Below are positions 50,392-61,200 of a DNA stretch of 64,000 nt, piece after piece (position 1 is the first letter of the stretch; each line of letters starts with the position of its first letter). Source of the DNA: Caloramator quimbayensis (GTDB lineage Bacteria; Bacillota; Clostridia; Clostridiales; Caloramatoraceae); assembly GCF_900167605.1 (NCBI RefSeq), contig NZ_FUYH01000003.1:62001-126000 (forward strand), written 5' to 3'. A program made the position numbers and the translations under genes. The notes below the pieces were generated by a model. The model was not told the origin of the DNA. It worked only from the letters and a program-made list of their open reading frames with translations, and searched no databases.

Positions 50392-52122
50392 TCACGAGCA
50401 CCAGCTCCTTATAATATCATATTCATCTTCTGTTATTCCAAAAGTTTTACACAAAATCATATCAATTCTATATATAGTATCTTCTTTAAAATTATTTACC
50501 TCATCTTCAATCTCCTTTATATACTGAGGAATTTTAATGCTCATTATCTTGTTTGGGTAGTATTCATACATATTATCTCCAAGCTTCTTTGCCATAGACT
50601 TTATATAAAATTCATATATGCTGCTGTTTAAAACTCCGCAGAGATATTTATAGGAAGTAGTTTTTAAAAACATGTCCCTGATTTTAATCATATAAACATC
50701 AGCACTAAAATAACTGCCAAAATCAAGGGAAAACCTGTTTGAAGATGATTTATAGGGAAATATTATTTTCTCATTCTCAAATATGCTTTCATCTCTTCCC
50801 CATTGAAGCTCATACCATTTTCTAACTCCTTTTCTGCACTCCCTGCGATTTTCAAGAGCAGGCTTAAATCTTTCAATAAAATTAATGGCCTTTTCATATT
50901 TATTTATGTCATCTATAATATTGGAATAAATAATAACATCATCAGAAGGCATAACCATAAACTTTTCAATATTTGAGCTTTTAATCCAAGGCTTCAAAAG
51001 ATTTTCTTCTATATTAAGTTTTTTTGCTAAATCTTTTTTAAGTACAAAGGCTTTATCGCATCCTGTTATTATTCCCTGAAAGCTTTCACATATATCAGAT
51101 ATACAGATTCCCTTTATCTTATTTAATACTTCTCTTTCACTTTTGCTTAAAAAAATCCAGCCATTATCCTCAAGACTATTTGCATTAACCATTATATTTT
51201 TTACAAACTCACATCTTCCATCATTAATATCTTGAAATACTCTTTTGCCCTTTCCTTTTGCCTTTTCCAAAAGTCTGAAGTATTCAATATCCTCAATTTT
51301 ATCATCCTTTACAAAATCTATTATAATATTATCAACTCCAGCCCCTTTTATTAGCCTTATTCCATAGAAGTCAACAATTGATTTAATTCTTATTTTATTT
51401 TTTATATATCTTCTTATACCCTCCGCATTTAGAGCCTCAAGCATATACCTCGATGTTATAAAAACAAGCCTTCCTCTTTCATTTAATGCATCAATTGATT
51501 TTTTTATAAAGCAGTATGAAAGGTCCGCCTTGTCAGAAAATACTTCACCATACATTTCATAGAGCATGCTTCTGTACTCTCCCGTTAAAATCTTGTGCCC
51601 CATATAGGGAGGATTTCCTATTACTATATCAAACTTTTGAAGGTCTGAAGTTAAAAAGTCCCCTAAAATTATATTCTTTGGAACATATCCGCCTCTTTCA
51701 TAAAGTTCAATAACAGTTATCATAACTGCATATTCATCGATGTCATATCCATATATATTATTTTTAATTATATGTTCATCAATATTTTGAGTACCAATAG
51801 ATTTCATTTTTTCTTTAAGCTTTTCAAAAATTCGAATTAAAAAGTATCCTCCTCCACAGGAAGGATCAACTATTTTAAAATTCAGCTTCCCATTAAAATT
51901 TATTTCCTCAACTATTCTATCCGTCATAAATTCAACTATTTCAATGGGTGTGTAAAAGCTTCCTGTTTCCTTTTTAAGTTCTTTTTTTGAAAGGGTCTGA
52001 TATACATCAGCGATATAATTTTTAACATCCCATTTTTGTTTAAATCCTTCTATATCTGCATCTTTAAAATTTATAATAGATTCATATATAGATTTAACAT
52101 CCTGCTTAAATTCTTTAATCAT
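50392..52122 (-). CDS. camA: Orphan N6-adenine DNA methyltransferase resembling C. difficile CamA
   Basis: 576 residues, GGAGG upstream. An FYTP segment near residue 56 precedes motif I (PSCGGGYFLIRIFE near 87) and the catalytic NPPY at 170-173. A C-terminal recognition part carries FQGIITGCDKAFVL, NRRECRKGVRKWYELQWGRD, FPYKSSSNRFSLDFGSYFSADVY and YEYYPNKIMSIKIP. From memory these blocks and the length match CamA, the conserved orphan methyltransferase of C. difficile that modifies CAAAAA and affects sporulation. No nuclease or specificity gene is adjacent. Target sequence here is not proven. Confidence 0.85.
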   Translation of the reverse strand: MIKEFKQDVKSIYESIINFKDADIEGFKQKWDVKNYIADVYQTLSKKELKKETGSFYTPIEIVEFMTDRIVEEINFNGKLNFKIVDPSCGGGYFLIRIFEKLKEKMKSIGTQNIDEHIIKNNIYGYDIDEYAVMITVIELYERGGYVPKNIILGDFLTSDLQKFDIVIGNPPYMGHKILTGEYRSMLYEMYGEVFSDKADLSYCFIKKSIDALNERGRLVFITSRYMLEALNAEGIRRYIKNKIRIKSIVDFYGIRLIKGAGVDNIIIDFVKDDKIEDIEYFRLLEKAKGKGKRVFQDINDGRCEFVKNIMVNANSLEDNGWIFLSKSEREVLNKIKGICISDICESFQGIITGCDKAFVLKKDLAKKLNIEENLLKPWIKSSNIEKFMVMPSDDVIIYSNIIDDINKYEKAINFIERFKPALENRRECRKGVRKWYELQWGRDESIFENEKIIFPYKSSSNRFSLDFGSYFSADVYMIKIRDMFLKTTSYKYLCGVLNSSIYEFYIKSMAKKLGDNMYEYYPNKIMSIKIPQYIKEIEDEVNNFKEDTIYRIDMILCKTFGITEDEYDIIRSWCS

Positions 52123-52228
52123 TTTGACCTCCGAAAAAGTTTTATGCCTTTATTATACCATCCAGCCTAAATTGTAAGTAGCATTATTTTTTATATTGTG
52201 GTTATATTAAATATGAGGAGGAATCAGC

Positions 52229-53131
52229 ATGAAAAAAATATCAGCATTATTTTTAGCAGTACTTCTTATACTAACAGGTTCATGTAAAAAAGTTTCTAAG
52301 TTGCCTGAAACCTTCCCTGATATACCAATGTCACAAATAAAAGAGCCTGATCTTCCAAAAACTTTGAATTCAGCTTATAACTACAACGCAAGCAAAACTT
52401 TGGCCCCTTCAAACATCGATTTAAATGTCAATCTAAGCAATAAAACAATACCCTGGGGACTTGGTCCCAATAAAAATCACGTACCTCCATCAATTCCTAA
52501 AGAGCATAAAGCTATTCTCGATAAATATTCAGGTTACTATCTTGGAGATACATCACAAAAGGTTATATACTTAACCTTTGATGAAGGTTATGAAGTGGGC
52601 TATACTTCAGTTATACTCGATGTCCTTAAAGCAAACGATGTAAAGGCTGCGTTTTTTGTAACCGGCCATTATATAAAATCGCAGCCGGAATTAATAAAAA
52701 GAATGGTTGAAGAAGGTCATTTAGTATGCAGCCATAGTTTAACCCATCCTTCAATGCCCTCAAAAGCAAATAGCATCGATGCTTTTAATAAAGAGTTTGC
52801 AGGGCTTGAGGATTTATTTAAAGAAATAACAGGACTTGATATGCCAAAGTTCTTCAGACCTCCTAAGGGTGAATTCAGCGAAAAGGTTCTTTATCTAACT
52901 CAAAAACTTGGATATAAAACAGTATTTTGGAGTTTTGCATATAAAGACTGGCTTGTAGATGAGCAGCCAACTGAAAAGTATGCTCATGATAAAATAGTGT
53001 CTTCGTCACACAACGGTGAAATAATGCTTCTTCATGCAGTATCAAAGACCAACGCAAACGTTCTCGATTCTGTAATCAAAGAGTTGAAATCAGAAGGATA
53101 CAGATTTGGAACGCTTTATGAGTTAAAATAA
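52229..53131 (+). CDS. pdaA: PdaA-type polysaccharide deacetylase lipoprotein (muramic delta-lactam synthesis)
   Basis: 300 residues. A lipoprotein signal (LLILTGSC) anchors it outside the membrane. The NodB domain has VIYLTFDEGYEVGYTSVILDVL (the DEGYE variant of TFDDG is a PdaA feature), metal-binding CSHSLTHPSM, FFRPPKGEFSEK and LLHAVSKTNA. PWGLGPNKNHVPP and YSGYYLGDTSQK before the domain also match PdaA. It removes the acetyl group of muramic acid during spore cortex formation. AGGAGGA precedes the ATG. Confidence 0.9.
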   Translation: MKKISALFLAVLLILTGSCKKVSKLPETFPDIPMSQIKEPDLPKTLNSAYNYNASKTLAPSNIDLNVNLSNKTIPWGLGPNKNHVPPSIPKEHKAILDKYSGYYLGDTSQKVIYLTFDEGYEVGYTSVILDVLKANDVKAAFFVTGHYIKSQPELIKRMVEEGHLVCSHSLTHPSMPSKANSIDAFNKEFAGLEDLFKEITGLDMPKFFRPPKGEFSEKVLYLTQKLGYKTVFWSFAYKDWLVDEQPTEKYAHDKIVSSSHNGEIMLLHAVSKTNANVLDSVIKELKSEGYRFGTLYELK

Positions 53132-53160
53132 AAGACAGCTGACTATTTACAGACATTTAC

Positions 53161-53209
53161 AAAATAGAACCAGCAGGAAACCGTTAAACTCCCACTGGTT
53201 CTATTTTAA
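53161..53209 (+). terminator. Terminator of the pdaA gene
   Basis: AAAATAGAACCAG (53161-53173) and CTGGTTCTATTTT (53195-53207) form a perfect 13-bp stem, with Ts after it. Confidence 0.85.
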
Positions 53210-53303
53210 TTTCTATTCAAATAATTTCAAATTTAATCTAGGAAATTTTTAAAATAATAGCTCTATACTATACTTGAATTCATAGATTATAAATTTAGCA
53301 TAA

Positions 53304-53894
53304 TCATCTCTCTATAAATTTTATATCATTTCCAGGTATTTTAACCCATTCTATTCCTTCATTCCATACTACTTTAACTTTTATATCAGAAGTAAGCTTC
53401 TTTACTAATTCATCCTTAGATAATTCTTTGCTTAAATATGTTGCTCTTGCCACTTCAATACCTTTATTATTTTTGCCATCTATTGTATGTTTATCATTTA
53501 TGTCCGTACCAAAACCTAAAAAATTCTGAACAACAAAAACATTCTTCATAGTCTCATCCAAAAATACACTTATTCTCATATCTTTATATATATTATTATT
53601 CTTTGGTGTCACTCTCAATTTATATATTACTCTATAATGCTTTTTAGAACTCTCCTTTGTATCTAAAGTTACTTGCATGTCATATATAAAGTTATTACTT
53701 TTTTTATAATCCTCAAGCATAACATTTTTAGGTTGTTCCATATCATATTGTACCTGAACTTCTTCACCCGTTTTAATATTTTCTACTTTATCTTTATAAA
53801 GACCAAACAAAATTTTTGATATTATCAATAATAATAAAATTGAAAAAAATATTATTAAAATTTTCTTTGTTTTATCTTGTTTAGTAACCAACAT
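53304..53894 (-). CDS. Single-pass membrane protein of unknown function
   Basis: About 196 residues from the ATG at 53894, which overlaps the stop region of the upstream gene; no clear ribosome site is visible, so coupling is likely. One helix (ILIIFFSILLLLIISKILFG) follows a basic start (TKQDKTKK), placing about 165 residues outside. That domain is beta-rich (YDMQVTLDTKESSKKHYRVIYKLRVTPK and ISVFLDETMKNVFVVQNFLGFG). I recognise no family. It is cotranscribed with the secreted protein upstream. Confidence 0.6.
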   Translation of the reverse strand: MLVTKQDKTKKILIIFFSILLLLIISKILFGLYKDKVENIKTGEEVQVQYDMEQPKNVMLEDYKKSNNFIYDMQVTLDTKESSKKHYRVIYKLRVTPKNNNIYKDMRISVFLDETMKNVFVVQNFLGFGTDINDKHTIDGKNNKGIEVARATYLSKELSKDELVKKLTSDIKVKVVWNEGIEWVKIPGNDIKFIER

Positions 53895-54639
53895 ACGTAT
53901 AAACATCGTAATATGTTGGTCTATTATAAAGATAAAGTTCACGGGCTGTATTGCTTATAAAAGTATTATCATCAAAATATGCTTTTGATTCTTCATGAAT
54001 TGGCCCATATCCAAAAGTTGGAATATAATCTACCGCTGCAGAATGTGTATACCCATCTTTCCCTTTAAAAGATGCATACTCATGTCTATACCATTGTCTC
54101 TTTTGAATATCAACCTTCAATACCCATTCTCTTGTACTGCTGTTCCATACTTTACCTAATTTATCTATATAAGAATAAGAATGCATTAATTTAGCTGAAC
54201 CAGGAGCAGAAACCTCAACTTCATCCCATCTCATACCAAATGCAATTAATGCTACATCCTTTACTATATTATATACTGTTTTTGTAAAATAACTGGATAT
54301 TGTCAAACTAATATTTATTATATTACTCAAAATATTACTATATTTACTCCCATCCTCATAAGTTATTCCGCTAGTCCAAGGTGATGTTGTTATAATATTT
54401 ACAGTCCCATCATTGGGTTCTACAGAACTTGGTTGGTAAGTATCTATAGTTTTATTATCCTTAAATATTTTTATCTCATTAGCAGCCTTTTCTTCATATA
54501 ATTTAACATTTTCCTCGCTATATGGAACACATTTATTCTGATTATATTTTGTGTAACCCATATTATCATAAGCATACACAATAGAAAGTGAAGATGTCAT
54601 TAACAAAGTTATGACAACTATATAAATAAATTTTTTCAT
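53881..54639 (-). CDS. Secreted protein of unknown function
   Basis: About 252 residues from the ATG at 54639 with GAAGGTG upstream. A signal peptide (FIYIVVITLLMTSSLSIVYA) is followed by an aromatic-rich domain with no membrane helix: TSPWTSGITYEDGSKYSNIL, RQWYRHEYASFKGKDGYTHSAAVDYIPTFGYGPIHE and a C-terminal YNRPTYYDVYTYVGY. No family recognised. Its gene overlaps that of a single-pass membrane protein, so the two may form a secreted/membrane pair. Confidence 0.6.
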   Translation of the reverse strand: MKKFIYIVVITLLMTSSLSIVYAYDNMGYTKYNQNKCVPYSEENVKLYEEKAANEIKIFKDNKTIDTYQPSSVEPNDGTVNIITTSPWTSGITYEDGSKYSNILSNIINISLTISSYFTKTVYNIVKDVALIAFGMRWDEVEVSAPGSAKLMHSYSYIDKLGKVWNSSTREWVLKVDIQKRQWYRHEYASFKGKDGYTHSAAVDYIPTFGYGPIHEESKAYFDDNTFISNTARELYLYNRPTYYDVYTYVGY

Positions 54640-55035
54640 AATACACCTTCTCAAGAATTTTATTTTAATTTGTTACAGTTAAAATGTCTGCCAAACTACA
54701 CTAACACCAATCTCACAAATTCTTTAGTTTGTTACATTTGCATTAATATTCTCAACCATATGTATATAATTGAGAATCAGAGAATATTGTTAGCTTTAAT
54801 ATAACAAATAAAATTGGTGCAACTTGTGGTTTTTTCACAATATCACTCTTTATATTAATATATATTTTTCCAAATATTACATTTATTATAATTCTTACTA
54901 TCTTAATAAGCAACTATTCAATAATATAAATATTATAATTTTTAACAATAATCAGATAATTGTATATCTAAATTCTCTATATAAAAACTTCATCAAACTT
55001 TTATTTTCCTACCAGTGTATAGCAGTATATAAAAC
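54640..55035. other. Non-coding gap upstream of the secreted-protein gene
   Basis: About 400 bases of very AT-rich sequence. An inverted repeat ATTCTCAA (54748-54755) / TTGAGAAT (54770-54777) and two direct copies of TTTGTTACA (near 54669 and 54728) lie upstream of the secreted-protein gene and could be regulator sites. I see no gene or RNA in the rest. Confidence 0.4.
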
Positions 55036-55062
55036 AAAATGCCCTTATAAGGCATTTTTCAA
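55036..55062 (-). terminator. Terminator of the addBA operon
   Basis: AAAATGCC and GGCATTTTT pair around CTTATAA; on the - strand the stem is followed by GTTTT. Confidence 0.75.
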
Positions 55063-55069
55063 ATTATAT

Positions 55070-58000
55070 TTATTCACAAACAAATTTATAATTACAAGAA
55101 TAGCAGTTTTCGCATCTATCAAATTTATCATAATCTGTATTTGATTCCATAAAGTTGAATACTTTAACTATATCCTCTATGTCTTTTTCTATATCTTCAT
55201 CCTTTAAATTAATTTCGATGTACTCTCCTATATCAAGAAGATACAAATACATCTTTTCAATATCAATATTAAACATTTTCTTTACAGCAAAGCTGTAGGC
55301 TGTAAACTGGGGAAGGTAATGATTTTTTATTCTCCCTTTATCACCTTCACCATTAACCTTGTTTGTTTTATAGTCGATAACAACTGCCTTTTTAGCATCA
55401 CCAACTTGATATATATCCAATCTATCGATTATTCCCATTAAAATAATATCTGCATTTGGAAGAGGTACTCTAAAATTAAACTCTTTACAGGATAATATTT
55501 TTTCTCCATTTATTTTTATATCCTTTTCTATTTTCTCAAAGTTTTGTACCATTGATTTTATTTTTTCTTTTTGTTCATTTGAAATTTCGTACAGCTCTCT
55601 ATTTATCCTATCTTCAATATCTACTTCATATCCCTTTGATACATCCTCAATAAGGCTGTGGACAAAGCTTCCAAGTGCTGCTGCGTTTATACTTTTTACT
55701 ATTTCTGCTTCATTTTGTTCCTCTTTTTCTTCTTTATTAAATAAGTCAACATCTAATAAACCTTCGTCTATTTTTGCAACATACCTAAAAAAGTATTTTC
55801 TTGGGCAGTCCTTGTAGAGCATATATCTCGATATGCTGAATATTGATTTTGGTATGTAGTCTATTTTAAGGTTTATGTTTTCCAATGCCCTGTCCATATC
55901 AAATCTGTCTTCTTCATCTTTTTCATTTATATTGTCATTAAATGAGCTCACTTCTGCAACGTATTTTTCTAAATCAACTCCTCTATCAAACAAATGATTA
56001 ATCAATGTTTTTTCGCTTTTTTTCCTAACAGCACTTAAAGATATATATCTTACTGCTCTTGTTACAGCGACATAGAATACTCTTATTTCTTCCTTCTTTT
56101 CCTCTTCTTTTCTTTTAGCATCAACGTATTTATATAAATCATCTTTTATTGCATGGTGATTTATTACTATACCATATTTCCCCTTTTCATCAGCGAACTT
56201 ATCGTAAACAAATTTTTTCTTATTAATTTTTTCTATTTCATAATCAAGGGAAGGTATAAATACGACCTCAAACTCAAGTCCCTTTGATGCATGTATTGTC
56301 ATTATCTTTACTGCATTGCTGTTTTCTGTATCTAAAAAAGCCTGTGATTCTTTGTTTGAAATTTCAATTAGGTTTTCTAAATAGTCAGCAAACTCAATTG
56401 ATGAGTAGATTCCCTTGCTATCAAACTCCTCTGCAATCTCTAAAAACTTCTCAAAGTTTCTATACTTTTGTACCCCATCCTCCTGAAGAAGAAATATTTC
56501 TTTTATTTTAAGTTCCTTATCTAATTTATTTAAAAAGTTTGATACGCTGTATAAAGGAGCCTCTTCTTTAAGTTCGAATAATTTTTTTACTTTATCGTTA
56601 TAGTCCTTTGCAGAAGTTATATATTTATTTTCATTTATTATGTTGAAAACATCTAATACCTCATTGTCTGAAAGCCCAACAAATGGGCTTCTTAACGCAC
56701 CAAGGAATGATAATTTATCCTCATATCTATAAATAAACCTTACTATATTTATTAAATCCCTTATCTCCTGTCTTTCAAAATATCCTATTCCTCCAAGAAT
56801 CGTATAGGGTACCTGCCTCTTTTTTAAGGAGTTTTCAAACTCTAATACGCTGCTTCTTCCCCTAAATAAAATTGCAATGTCCTTATATTCTATTCCCTTT
56901 TCATTTAGTTCTAATATTTTATCTGCTACATATTCAGCTTCAATTCTCCTTTTTTCATCTTTGTCCTCTTTTTCTAAAAGCACTTTAAGCTCTTCTAATT
57001 CTACTTTTCTTTCCTTTAGCTGTCTTGTATCAAATTTATCCCTTTCTTCTGCTTCTAAAATACAAAAATCAAATCCTGCCTCACCTTCTACACCCTTTGA
57101 CTCATTTGAAGGTTCATATCCTTCAATTAAATCTTTAAACATATCATTTATAATACCAACAATTTTGTCGTGGCTTCTGTAGTTTGTTGAAAGGTTTAGT
57201 TTTTCTCCCTTTGAATCTTTTATTTTATCTGTAACATCCTCAAATACCTTATAGTTTGCACCTCTAAAAAGATAAATAGACTGCTTTATATCTCCAACAA
57301 CAAACAGTTTACCCTCCTTTATTTTACTTTCTTCCCCTGTTAGGTAGTTTAAAATTTTTAGCTGAACATCATTTGTATCCTGAAACTCATCCACAAGATA
57401 ATATTTATATCTTTCCTTTATTCTATTTCTAATTTCCTCATTTTCAAGTATTTCAAGAGTATATTTTTCAAGGTCATTAAAATCTAATACTCCTAAATTT
57501 GTCTTTTCTTCTTGATACTTTCTATCTACCGCCTCTACTAAATCCATAACAAGGTGAATGATTGCCTGAAGTTTCTCTAAATCTTCTACGTCTGCCTTTT
57601 TTGATTTACTTCCCTTTTTATTCTCTTCTTCTTTAGTACTTAATTCATTAAACCTTTTTATATTATCCATTGTAAATTTCTTTGCCTTTTCTATACTGTC
57701 TCCCTTAGTTTTAATTTCTTGATATAGGTATTTCACATCTTCAATTATTTTCTTTCTGCTTAAATAATCAATACCTAAAACCTCAGACAATATTTCAAGT
57801 TTTTCTGTATTATCAGTATAACTAATAAACTCATCAAAAACCGAATCCGATACCCTGTTTAGCAAAGTTAAAGTATCAACCTCTTCAATAATTTGATACA
57901 TAGGCTCTATTCCAATAATGTAGTAGTTCTCTTTAACAATTGTATCGCAGAAACTGTGGAAGGTTGATATATTGGCAAGAGGTAGTTTTTCTTTTATTCT

Positions 58001-58288
58001 TCTTAAATCCTCTCTTTTTTTACTGTCTTTTTCCTGCTCTATAAACTTATTTACTAAATCTATAACCCTCTCCTTCATCTCAAGGGCTGCCTTTTTTGTA
58101 AAGGTTATAGCTACAATGTCATCTACATCAGCACCACCCTCAAGAAGAAGCCTTAAAAACCTTCTTGTCAAAACCCTTGTCTTACCAGAGCCTGCCCCAG
58201 CGTGAAGGGCGATGTTTTTACCTATCTCAAGGGCTCTTGCCTGCTCATCATTAACCCCGTATACATTCTTTATTTCTTCTATGTTCAT
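55070..58288 (-). CDS. addA: ATP-dependent helicase/nuclease subunit A (AddA-like)
   Basis: About 1072 residues from the ATG at 58288, after GAGGTGG. UvrD-type helicase motifs are complete: ALHAGAGSGKTRVLTRR, YLVDEFQDTNDVQLKIL, VVGDIKQSIYLFRGA, IMTIHASKGLEFEVVFIP and VAVTRAVRYISLSAV. The C-terminal nuclease has VVIDYKTNK, a CPRKYFFRY upstream and a terminal CENCYSCNYKFVC, so a Cas4/AddB-style iron-sulfur cluster looks possible here too. With AddB it resects double-strand ends for recombination. The start overlaps the addB stop by four bases. Confidence 0.88.
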   Translation of the reverse strand: MNIEEIKNVYGVNDEQARALEIGKNIALHAGAGSGKTRVLTRRFLRLLLEGGADVDDIVAITFTKKAALEMKERVIDLVNKFIEQEKDSKKREDLRRIKEKLPLANISTFHSFCDTIVKENYYIIGIEPMYQIIEEVDTLTLLNRVSDSVFDEFISYTDNTEKLEILSEVLGIDYLSRKKIIEDVKYLYQEIKTKGDSIEKAKKFTMDNIKRFNELSTKEEENKKGSKSKKADVEDLEKLQAIIHLVMDLVEAVDRKYQEEKTNLGVLDFNDLEKYTLEILENEEIRNRIKERYKYYLVDEFQDTNDVQLKILNYLTGEESKIKEGKLFVVGDIKQSIYLFRGANYKVFEDVTDKIKDSKGEKLNLSTNYRSHDKIVGIINDMFKDLIEGYEPSNESKGVEGEAGFDFCILEAEERDKFDTRQLKERKVELEELKVLLEKEDKDEKRRIEAEYVADKILELNEKGIEYKDIAILFRGRSSVLEFENSLKKRQVPYTILGGIGYFERQEIRDLINIVRFIYRYEDKLSFLGALRSPFVGLSDNEVLDVFNIINENKYITSAKDYNDKVKKLFELKEEAPLYSVSNFLNKLDKELKIKEIFLLQEDGVQKYRNFEKFLEIAEEFDSKGIYSSIEFADYLENLIEISNKESQAFLDTENSNAVKIMTIHASKGLEFEVVFIPSLDYEIEKINKKKFVYDKFADEKGKYGIVINHHAIKDDLYKYVDAKRKEEEKKEEIRVFYVAVTRAVRYISLSAVRKKSEKTLINHLFDRGVDLEKYVAEVSSFNDNINEKDEEDRFDMDRALENINLKIDYIPKSIFSISRYMLYKDCPRKYFFRYVAKIDEGLLDVDLFNKEEKEEQNEAEIVKSINAAALGSFVHSLIEDVSKGYEVDIEDRINRELYEISNEQKEKIKSMVQNFEKIEKDIKINGEKILSCKEFNFRVPLPNADIILMGIIDRLDIYQVGDAKKAVVIDYKTNKVNGEGDKGRIKNHYLPQFTAYSFAVKKMFNIDIEKMYLYLLDIGEYIEINLKDEDIEKDIEDIVKVFNFMESNTDYDKFDRCENCYSCNYKFVCE

Positions 58289-61200
58289 ATTTCCACCTCG
58301 CATTTATTTAAAAGCCTAAGTTTGTTATACCTGCACACGTCTTCATAATCACAGCTTAAATTAAAAGCACTTTGTATTTCGCATATCTTAGTAAGAGTGA
58401 ATACAGCTTTTTTAATATTTTCTATGCTGTCTTTAATAAAGTTTTCTGTTATGTGAGTTAAAACAACATCAAAGTTTTCCCTTGCAACGGTTCTTGTTTG
58501 ATGATGTGTTTTGAGTGTTTTTAATTCATCTTTATCCTTTGCAACTATAATTCCACTAATTTTTTTGTTATTGTTTTCTATAGTAGCATTAATGTCATAG
58601 TAAACTAAAGCGAGACATTCTGGAGTTTTTTCTAATACATCTTTTAAAATGCTGTTTACTACATAATAATAAAGTACCACCTGTATAGCCTCTCCCTTTA
58701 GCATATCCCCTAAAGCCTTTGCATTAGATATCTTATAGTCCTGTATTATATATCTTCCTGTCGGGTTGTCTCCATCATACTCCATATCAACTCTATCTAT
58801 TCTTCCTTTTATCTTTATTCCTTGAATTAAATCATCTAATTCAAACTCTTTTTCTATAAAGTATGGCCTAAATTTAATTTCGTTTTTATATTCTACATCA
58901 ACCTTAATAAAATTCTTTATGTTTTTTAGAAGCTGTTCCTTTGTAATGCCTGTAAAGTTATCATCTAAAACTAAACCATAATTTTCAAAGGCTTCGTTGG
59001 CAAGTCCTTCTATTTTATCTTCCTTATATTCAAGTTCTTTTCCTATATAATCCTTATAATAGTTTTCAAGTACATAGTGATATATATTTCCGAAGTTTAA
59101 ATTTGAATAAACATCATCTTCCCATTTTCTTATGCTAAGTACATCCTCTATAAAATGCTTAAATGGGCACTTGTTATAAGACATTATCTTTGAAGCACTA
59201 AAGACATCTCTTTTATTGCTATCCTTCATTTTATTTATATCAATAAGTCCATCATACTCTGTAAAATTACTACTATTTCTAAGTTCCTCTATTTTGATTG
59301 CTGTATCAAAACAAGCTGCTTCTTTAAAATTTTCCTTTATTTTATTATCCTTCGTTATACAGTATCGTTTAACAATCTCATCTTTGCTGTAGATTTTATT
59401 TAAGCTGAATCTATCCCTCATAGTTCTAACTTTTCTTTCCTCAAATTGTTTTTTAAGTCCAAGTTTATATATAACCTCATCTAAAAACTGGGACTTTGAA
59501 ATATATGAACCATCCTCACCTGAAGTTCTATAGGATAGGAATAATCCTTCCTTTGAAGAGGCTATTGACATTATAAATCTTATCTTTTCCTTCTCCATTT
59601 CAAATATGCTGCTTCCAAAGTTTACTCCCTGCCTATAGATTATCTCCTTTTCCTTTGTTGTATATATTCCTGATGCCTTTGAAAGTTTAGGGAACTTTCC
59701 TTCATTAAGTCCCATTATAAATACATAGTCATAGCTTGTTCCCCTTATTAAATCTGGAGTTAGAACCTTAACACCATAGCTCCTTTTAGGGCTTAAAGTA
59801 ACCGTCGCAGCAGTTATATTTTCATCTAATATATTTAAAAACTCTGAATAGTCTATTTCTGAAGTTTGATGTTTATATACTTCATCAAGATTATTAAGCA
59901 ATTCAATGAATCCAAACAAAGCCTTTAAATCTCTCAGCATTATATCCTGTGATATCTTACCTTTTGCTTTTTTATAAAGGCATATTATTCTCTTTTTAAT
60001 ATCAAGTTCATCTAATATATTAATTACTGCATTTTTGTATTCTTCAAAACTTGCATTATACTTTATTTTTAACAGTTTCTCATCTATCATATTTTCAAAT
60101 TTAACATAGCTTTCTCTCAATTTTGGTATTTTTTCTGTATATTCTCTCTGCTGTTCTTCATCTTCATTTTTAACCTTAAATTCCTCTAAAAGTTTTTCAA
60201 GGAAAGCAGAAGTATCTTTCCCTTTAAAATATCTTTCTAAAACCCTTAAAACATCGTATCCTTCAGAAATAGATAGGTATGGGCTTGCTACTATATCCTC
60301 TAAAAGGTTTTTATTATATCTTTCATTTTTAAGTCGAAGCAGTGCCATAATAGTTTTTATAAATGGTATTTTAGAGAGAAGTTCTGTATCGCTTAAGGAG
60401 ATATAAATTCCATATTCATTGAATACTTCAAGTAGCATATCCTCATACTCCTCTCTGTCTGGAACTATTACTGCTATTTTATCAAGTTCAATTCTTTTTT
60501 CTTTGTATAGTTCTTTTATGTTTGACGCCACCTGCCTTACCTCATCCTCAATGCAGGGAGCATCAAGCATTTTAACATCAAAAGTCTCATCTAATGCTCT
60601 GTCGGTAAATAATGTTTCGGCAAGGTATCTATATTTTGTATTTAAAAAATCATCATCATTAATTTCAAATTTTAGTTCCTTTAAAAAACCTAAAGCTTCT
60701 TTTTCTGCAAAGTTAAGTACATAGGGGACATTTAGAGGAATATGGTATATAAACTCAATTTCACTAAAATTATTTTTTATTGCCTCAAGTAGTTTCTTCT
60801 CGGTTTTAAATATATCAATATATCCATCAATAATAAATAAAGATACATTCTCAAAATATGTGGTTTTATCTACATTTTCTATTGCAATCTTTATTACATC
60901 GTCCATGTCTAAAAGGTTTAACGAATTTAGTTTCTCTTTATATGATGTATATATAGTTACTAAATCCTCTGTTTTTCTTTTTAATACATCATCTCCTATG
61001 GAGTTTATCATATTTTTAAATTCATTTATATCAACATATTCCTTTTTTAAACTCCTTATTGCATTAAGTGCATTTACTGCAAAGCCTTTTTTATTGTATA
61101 CTTTATTGAAATATTTAATATTATCTTTTTGCTCTTTTAATATCTCCTCAACAAGCACAAGGGATGCTTCATAGGAGATTAATTCATAGCTGCTAAATTG

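Noticed and set aside
50392-52122. BREX or restriction-modification system
   Set aside because: Only a methyltransferase is present; neighbours are dinB and a polysaccharide deacetylase, with no nuclease, PglZ or specificity subunit.
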